Positions 9,342 to 13,161 of a stretch of DNA of 13,161 nucleotides are shown piece after piece. Positions within the stretch are counted from its first letter, which is position 1; every line of letters starts with the position of its first letter. The translations under genes were made by a program, and so were the position numbers. Under the pieces are notes generated by a model that was given only the letters and a program-made list of their open reading frames with translations, was not told the DNA's origin and did not search any database. Origin of the DNA: Verrucomicrobiota bacterium (GTDB taxonomy: Bacteria > Verrucomicrobiota > Verrucomicrobiia > Opitutales > Opitutaceae); contig JAEXPQ010000025.1 of NCBI GenBank assembly GCA_023446735.1, positions 1 through 13,161 of the forward strand. The letters are read 5' to 3'.

Positions 9342-10728
9342 TGTCGCCATACTGCGGACTCTCCGCCCGCAGCTTGAAGCGGGCGGCGATCTTCGCCGCC
9401 AACGGACGGCGCCCCTTCTCGTCCTCGCCGTGGGTGAGGGCCACCCTCGGCCGGTGCGACGCGAGACAGCCGAGCCACTCGAGCAGGTCCGTCTGCCCGG
9501 CGTGCGCGCTGAAGCCGCCCAACCCGCGCACCGTGGCCCGCACGCGGATGCGGTCGCCGAAGATCGTCACGTTGCGCGCCCCCTCGAGGAGGCGCCGGCC
9601 GAGCGAGTCCGGCGACTGGTAGCCCACGATGAGCACGACCGTGCCGGGGTTGGCGAGGTTGTGCCGGAGGTGGTGCACGATGCGGCCGGCGTTGCACATG
9701 CCGGCACCGGCCAGGATCAGGCAGGGCCCGGTCTGCACGTTGAGCGCCTGCGACTCCTGCGCGGAGACCGTCGTGCGCACGCTCTCGAGGTGCTTGAGGA
9801 AACGCCCGCCGCCCGCGGCGCGGCGCTGCATGTCCTCGTCGAACAACTCCGGATGCTTCGCGTACAGCCGCGTGGCCTCGATCGCCATCGGGCTGTCGAG
9901 GTAGACGGGGAACGGCTTCACCACCCGCGACTCGAACAGCTCCGAGAGGTGATAGAGGATCTGTTGCGCCCGGCCCACGGCGAACGTGGGCACCAGGATC
10001 TTGCCGCCGTGCTGCGCGGCGTGGGTCACCAGTTCCCGGAACTCCTTCACCGTGTCGGCGAGCGAACGGTGGTCGCGGTCGCCGTAGGTGGACTCCAGAA
10101 ACACGAGGTCGGCCTTGGCCGCGATGCACGCCGCGTCGCGCAGGATCGGCGCGTGGCGCGGCCCGAGGTCGCCGGAGAACACGACCGTGCGCGCCTGCGC
10201 GCCGTCGGCGCAGCGCAGCTCCAGGCTGGCCGAGCCGAGGGTGTGCCCGGCCTCGTACGGGCGCACCGTCACGCCGGGCGCGACCGGGTTGTCCTGCCCG
10301 TAGGCGAGCGGCCGGAAGTTCCCCGCGATCGCCGCCACATCGGCGTCTTCGAAAAGCGGTTGCACCGGCGGCAGGCCGGCGCGGGCGCGGTGGCGGTTGG
10401 TGCGCTTCGCATCCTGCGCCTGGAGACGCGCGGCGTCGTCGAGGATGAGACGGGCGAGCTCGAGCGTGGCGGGGGTGCCCCAGACCGCGCCGCGATAGCC
10501 GCGCTGCGCCAGCAGCGGCAGCCGGCCCACGTGGTCGAGGTGCGCGTGCGTCAGCACCACGGCGTCCAGCTTCGCCGGAGTCAGCTCGCGCGGGACCGTG
10601 TTGACCGAGCCCGCCAGCGTGCGGCCCTGGAACATGCCGAAATCGACGAGCACGCGCGCCCGGTCCGTCTGCACAAGGTACGCCGAGCCGGTCACTTCGC
10701 CCGCGGCGCCGAGGAGGGTAATTTGCAT
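9328..10728 (-). CDS. Beta-CASP metallo-beta-lactamase-fold RNase-like protein
   Basis: The 466-aa protein belongs to the metallo-beta-lactamase superfamily with a beta-CASP insert, the group that includes CPSF-73-like and archaeal/bacterial RNA-processing nucleases. The metal motifs are complete: HAHLDH at 61-66, GHT (His162), SGD (Asp187), LESTYGDRDH with motif A Glu212, GFSAHAG (His409) and LTHGE (His433). The C-terminal RNA-specificity (RMMBL) part begins near 390. A cytoplasmic metal-dependent RNA endo- or exonuclease is the likely role; the natural substrate is unknown. ATG 10728 gives the usual family start MQITLLGAAGEVTGS; a GTG two codons upstream is possible. No clear ribosome binding site is seen. 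It stands alone, convergent with the kinase and about 400 nt from the ABC transporter on the same strand. Confidence 0.95.
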   Translation of the reverse strand: MQITLLGAAGEVTGSAYLVQTDRARVLVDFGMFQGRTLAGSVNTVPRELTPAKLDAVVLTHAHLDHVGRLPLLAQRGYRGAVWGTPATLELARLILDDAARLQAQDAKRTNRHRARAGLPPVQPLFEDADVAAIAGNFRPLAYGQDNPVAPGVTVRPYEAGHTLGSASLELRCADGAQARTVVFSGDLGPRHAPILRDAACIAAKADLVFLESTYGDRDHRSLADTVKEFRELVTHAAQHGGKILVPTFAVGRAQQILYHLSELFESRVVKPFPVYLDSPMAIEATRLYAKHPELFDEDMQRRAAGGGRFLKHLESVRTTVSAQESQALNVQTGPCLILAGAGMCNAGRIVHHLRHNLANPGTVVLIVGYQSPDSLGRRLLEGARNVTIFGDRIRVRATVRGLGGFSAHAGQTDLLEWLGCLASHRPRVALTHGEDEKGRRPLAAKIAARFKLRAESPQYGDTLTL

Positions 10729-11012
10729 CGGCACCAGCGATAGGGTCGTCGCCGCCCGACGACAAGCCCGAGGCCGCCTAGAGTCCGCCGGTTTCCGGCC
10801 GGGTCCGCGCTCCCTGCCCGCCCCTTCCGCTCAAGCCGCCCGCGCGTCCTCCACCGTCGCCGAGCGCGCCAGGGTCGACCAGCCCGCGCGGCGCAACTGC
10901 ACCAGGCGCGCCGAGACTTCATCCCCGCCGCGGGCCCCACCCCGCGCCACCCTCACGCCCGCCGACAAGCCGCGGGCGTGCGCGCAACGAACCCAAGTCG
11001 CCCAATCGATGT

Positions 11013-11042
11013 TTCTTCCGGCCACCGGAGGCGTGCGAAGAA
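11013..11042. repeat. Inverted repeat TTCTTC...GAAGAA
   Basis: TTCTTC at 11013-11018 is mirrored by GAAGAA at 11037-11042, and an inner CCGG-CCA-CCGG can form a nested small stem. It resembles the shape of a REP-like palindromic element, but only one copy is seen in this window. Confidence 0.35.
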
Positions 11043-11081
11043 GTCGGAGTAAGGACATAGGGCGCAGGATGCCGCGGCCGG

Positions 11082-11108
11082 GTCACGAATGAACGGCAGG
11101 GGCGTGAC
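11082..11108 (-). terminator. Hairpin downstream of the ABC permease
   Basis: GTCACG/CGTGAC forms a perfect 6-bp stem with a 15-nt loop, 26-52 nt beyond the permease stop codon. The position suits a 3' end for the transporter mRNA. No T run follows, so intrinsic termination is uncertain. Confidence 0.3.
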
Positions 11109-11134
11109 AACGCGGTGAACTCGCGCCGCGACGC

Positions 11135-12358
11135 TCACGACACCGGCGCCAGGTTCTCCGCCACCGGCGTCGCGCACGCGCGCCAGGCCGGCAGCCCGCC
11201 CGCAAGCAGGCACAACGCGACCATCGCCATCGGCGCCCAAACCAGCACGGGATCCCATCGCGGCAGCTCCAGCAACACGCCGGTCTGCTCGCGCAACAAC
11301 CACGCGACCAGCCGCGCCGCGCTCGCATGCAGCAGCAGCCCGCCGAGCCCGCCGACGCACCCGATCGCCACCGCCTCGCCCAGCACCGTCCGCAACAAGG
11401 TCCCGCGCGGTGCGCCCAGCGCGCGCAGGATCGCCCAGTCCCGGCGGCGCGCGCTCATCGAGCCGTGCAGCGCCACCAGCACGCACAACGCCGCCATGAC
11501 CGCCGCCAGCCCCGCTCCGCACGCCAGCACCCGATCGAACCATTGGAAACGTTCGAACAACCCCGTCAGCACCGCGGCCACCGGCCAGGCAAGCGTGTGG
11601 CGCTGGCCCTCGCGATTGTATTCACGGTCCAACTGGAACCCGAGGGCGCGCATCTCGGGGCGGAACTCCAGCAGCACCGCGCTCACCGAATCCGCCGCGC
11701 TCGCCGCGTGCCCCTCCATGTGCTGGACCGCCGAAAGCGGAATCCAGATCACGCGATCCAGGGGCGTGCCGGTCGGTTCCAGCACGCCCACGACCTCGAA
11801 ATGCTCCTCGTGGTCGCCTTCCTCGCTGTGGTCGAGCCCGTGGTTCGGATGGATGCACGCGCCCGGTGCAAGCCCGAGGCGCCGCGCCGCCTGGCTGCCC
11901 ACCACCGCCTCCGCCTTCTCCGGGTCGAACTGTCGCCCGCCGGAAACCAGCCGCGGCGGCCGCCCGCCCAGCCAGCGGGCGGATTCGAGCAACGCCCGTT
12001 CGGCGCCGACGACCCGCCATCCCTGGTAGTTGTCGCCCACGGCCAGCGGATACGCCGCCGCCACCGCGGGATGGCGGCGCAGGCGCTCGACCTCCGTGCC
12101 GTCGACCAGGCCGGGCGGCGCCTCGAGATGGAAGAGCGCGGCGAGCACCAGCTGCAACGGGGAGCCGCGCGCGCCCAGCACGGCATCAAAGGTGCCGACA
12201 CTGCCCGCGAAGGCGCGCTGCGTCTCGCGCCGCACCGTCCACACGGTGACGAAGCCGCCCGTCGCGAACGCGACCAGCAGCGCCGCCAGGATCGACGAGA
12301 AGAGATGCTGCCGCAGTCCGCGGCGGATCAGGAGGGGAAAGGAAAGACGGAGATTCAT
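11135..12358 (-). CDS. MacB/FtsX-type ABC transporter permease with His-rich periplasmic segment
   Basis: The 407-aa inner-membrane protein has the FtsX/MacB/LolC layout: one N-terminal helix (about 18-41), a large periplasmic domain (about 42-275) and three C-terminal helices (about 277-300, 326-350, 370-392). The loop RRRDWAILRALGAPRG (304-319), typical of FtsX-like permeases, contacts the ATPase. Such proteins are mechanotransmitters rather than classic importers. The periplasmic part carries a His-rich run at 170-186 (His170, 173, 177, 183, 186) and further His213 and His217, followed by VVGVLEPTGTPLDR. Related permeases with this signature occur, as I recall, in zinc-responsive MacB-like clusters such as that of Pseudomonas, which suggests a metal link. 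The ATPase gene lies 40 nt upstream. No ribosome binding site is obvious. Lipoprotein release is the main alternative role. Confidence 0.92.
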   Translation of the reverse strand: MNLRLSFPLLIRRGLRQHLFSSILAALLVAFATGGFVTVWTVRRETQRAFAGSVGTFDAVLGARGSPLQLVLAALFHLEAPPGLVDGTEVERLRRHPAVAAAYPLAVGDNYQGWRVVGAERALLESARWLGGRPPRLVSGGRQFDPEKAEAVVGSQAARRLGLAPGACIHPNHGLDHSEEGDHEEHFEVVGVLEPTGTPLDRVIWIPLSAVQHMEGHAASAADSVSAVLLEFRPEMRALGFQLDREYNREGQRHTLAWPVAAVLTGLFERFQWFDRVLACGAGLAAVMAALCVLVALHGSMSARRRDWAILRALGAPRGTLLRTVLGEAVAIGCVGGLGGLLLHASAARLVAWLLREQTGVLLELPRWDPVLVWAPMAMVALCLLAGGLPAWRACATPVAENLAPVS

Positions 12359-12398
12359 GGCAGGGAACGGCGCTGCGCCCGGCGCGCGGGCGGGTGCG

Positions 12399-13079
12399 TC
12401 AGCGGGCCGGCACGGCCTCCACCCGGTTGAGCTCGGCGAAGTCGCGCACGGCGGGAAACGCCGCGAGCGCCCGCTCGTCGTGACTTACCAACAACAGAGC
12501 CGCCCCCTCCTCCGCGCACGCCTCGTGCAGGAGGGCCAGCGCCGCCGCCGCGTGGCGGGCGTCGAGATTGGCCGTGGGCTCGTCGGCGAGCACCAGCGCC
12601 GGCTTGTTCACCAGCGCCCGCGCCACCGCCACGCGTTGCTGCTGGCCGACCGAGAGTTCGCCCGGGAAACGCCGCGCGCAGTCGCCCACGCCGAGTCGGT
12701 CGAGCAACGCGCGCGCCCGCTCGCTGTCGACCAGCCCGGCGAACTGCATCGGCAACACCAGGTTCTCGAGACAGGTGCAGCCGCGCAACAGGTTGAAGGT
12801 CTGGAAAACCTGCCCGATCGCGCGGGAGCGCACCCGGTCCCGCGCCCGCTCCCCGGCCGGGGCGATCGCCTCCCCGGCCACGCGGATCTCCCCGGCGTCC
12901 GGCACGAGGATACCGGCGATGAGCTGGAGGAAGGTCGACTTGCCGCACCCGCTCTCGCCGAAGAGCGCCAGCGGTTCGCCGGCGCCCAGCGCGAAGGCGT
13001 CGACGGCCAGGACCGGACACACCGCTCCCGTTCTGGTGCGGTAGCTCTTGCGCAGGCCGCGGATATGAAGGACGGACAT
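12399..13079 (-). CDS. MacB/LolD-type ABC transporter ATPase
   Basis: The 226-aa cytoplasmic ATPase powers the permease encoded 40 nt downstream. Visible motifs are Walker A GESGCGKST (41-49), Q-loop Gln93 in QVFQTFNLL, a signature LSVGQ (142-146) in place of LSGGQ, Walker B LVLADEP (Asp166-Glu167), D-loop NLD (171-173) and switch His200. The VFQTFNLL segment and length fit the LolD/MacB/FtsE subfamily. ATG 13079 gives the normal start MSVLHIRGLRKSY; a longer frame from 13154 adds a Pro/Gly/Ala-rich segment unlike the family and was not used. No ribosome binding site is clear. Other members of the operon, if any, would lie off the right edge. Confidence 0.95.
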   Translation of the reverse strand: MSVLHIRGLRKSYRTRTGAVCPVLAVDAFALGAGEPLALFGESGCGKSTFLQLIAGILVPDAGEIRVAGEAIAPAGERARDRVRSRAIGQVFQTFNLLRGCTCLENLVLPMQFAGLVDSERARALLDRLGVGDCARRFPGELSVGQQQRVAVARALVNKPALVLADEPTANLDARHAAAALALLHEACAEEGAALLLVSHDERALAAFPAVRDFAELNRVEAVPAR

Positions 13080-13119
13080 CGTTGAAGACAGGGATAAGGT
13101 CGCGCCCCCCCGCGCCGCG

Positions 13120-13137
13120 CCCCCGGGCGCCCGGGGG
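13120..13137. repeat. Perfect 18-nt GC palindrome upstream of the ABC operon
   Basis: CCCCCGGGC followed directly by GCCCGGGGG is a perfect palindrome without a spacer, 41 nt upstream of the ATPase start. It could be an operator for a dimeric regulator, part of a terminator of an upstream gene, or chance in very GC-rich DNA. The adjoining C runs and the nearby window end make the local sequence less reliable. Confidence 0.4.
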
Positions 13138-13161
13138 AGGTCAACATTGGGCAACCCCCCC

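Larger units (their letters stand above)
10729..11134. other. Gene-free 406-nt region with inverted repeats
   Basis: No convincing gene is visible; the open frames here have Arg/Ala/Gly-rich translations typical of non-coding GC-rich DNA. A 75-codon minus-strand frame (10831-11058) has an ATG but no ribosome binding site and no recognisable similarity. Inverted repeats occur at 10745-10763 (GTCGTC/GACGAC, 7-nt loop, just upstream of the nuclease gene), 11013-11042 and 11082-11108. The part from about 11000 to 11090 differs in composition from its flanks and could be a dispersed repeat. The nuclease promoter should lie here but could not be defined. Confidence 0.5.

Noticed and set aside
9430..10743. 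Plus-strand 437-codon frame opposite the beta-CASP gene
   Set aside because: The minus strand carries all metal-binding motifs; this frame is Arg/Val/His-rich without domains.
10953..11543. Minus-strand 196-codon frame across the permease end and intergenic region
   Set aside because: It overlaps the permease in another frame, and its Arg/Gly/Ala-rich translation shows no domain.
13080..13154. Upstream extension of the ABC ATPase by 25 codons
   Set aside because: It adds a Pro/Gly/Ala-rich leader translated from C-rich palindromic DNA, unlike LolD/MacB ATPases, which begin close to the MSVLHIRGL segment.

Overview
The window looks like chromosomal DNA from a GC-rich Verrucomicrobiota bacterium, most likely an Opitutales/Opitutaceae relative. 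This is inferred from the EF-Tu sequence style, the high GC content and the gene set; no rRNA is present to confirm it. Nothing resembles an insertion sequence, a CRISPR array or a prophage.

Left part (1-1600, minus strand): a translation block in the order tRNA-Thr(GGT), tuf (EF-Tu), tRNA-Trp(CCA). Both tRNAs encode their CCA ends. This matches the widespread bacterial order in which tRNA-Trp leads into secE-nusG-ribosomal protein genes, which would lie off the left edge. A TTGACG -35 with an A/T-rich upstream element sits before tRNA-Thr. The EF-Tu is full length but has an altered GTPase centre: GHVAHGKT replaces GHVDHGKT, and the switch I RGIT motif reads KIVT within a slightly longer loop.

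Second part (1612-6247, minus strand): a compact four-gene unit. In transcription order it is a large secreted TPR-rich protein, an ExbB-type channel protein, an ExbD-type protein and an unrecognised single-pass membrane protein in the position where TonB often lies. The gaps are 78, 1 and 6 nt. ExbB keeps its key residues, but ExbD has Asn where the proton-carrying membrane Asp is expected. The likely role is an envelope energy-transducing complex of the TonB/Tol type.

Third part (6457-9309, plus strand): one large MASE1-PAS-PAS-HisKA-HATPase-REC hybrid histidine kinase without an adjacent response regulator. A run of ten C follows its start codon directly. It is divergent from the TPR gene (209-nt gap) and convergent with the next gene (18-nt gap).

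Right part (9328-13079, minus strand): a beta-CASP metallo-beta-lactamase-fold RNase-like protein, a gene-free stretch of about 400 nt with several inverted repeats, and a two-gene MacB/LolCD-type ABC transporter (ATPase then permease). The permease has a His-rich periplasmic segment that suggests a metal-related role. Beyond the transporter is a short GC-rich end containing a perfect 18-nt palindrome.

The most interesting observations are the altered EF-Tu GTPase centre, the ExbD Asp-to-Asn change with its unknown partner gene, the poly-C tract in the kinase, and the His-rich permease loop.
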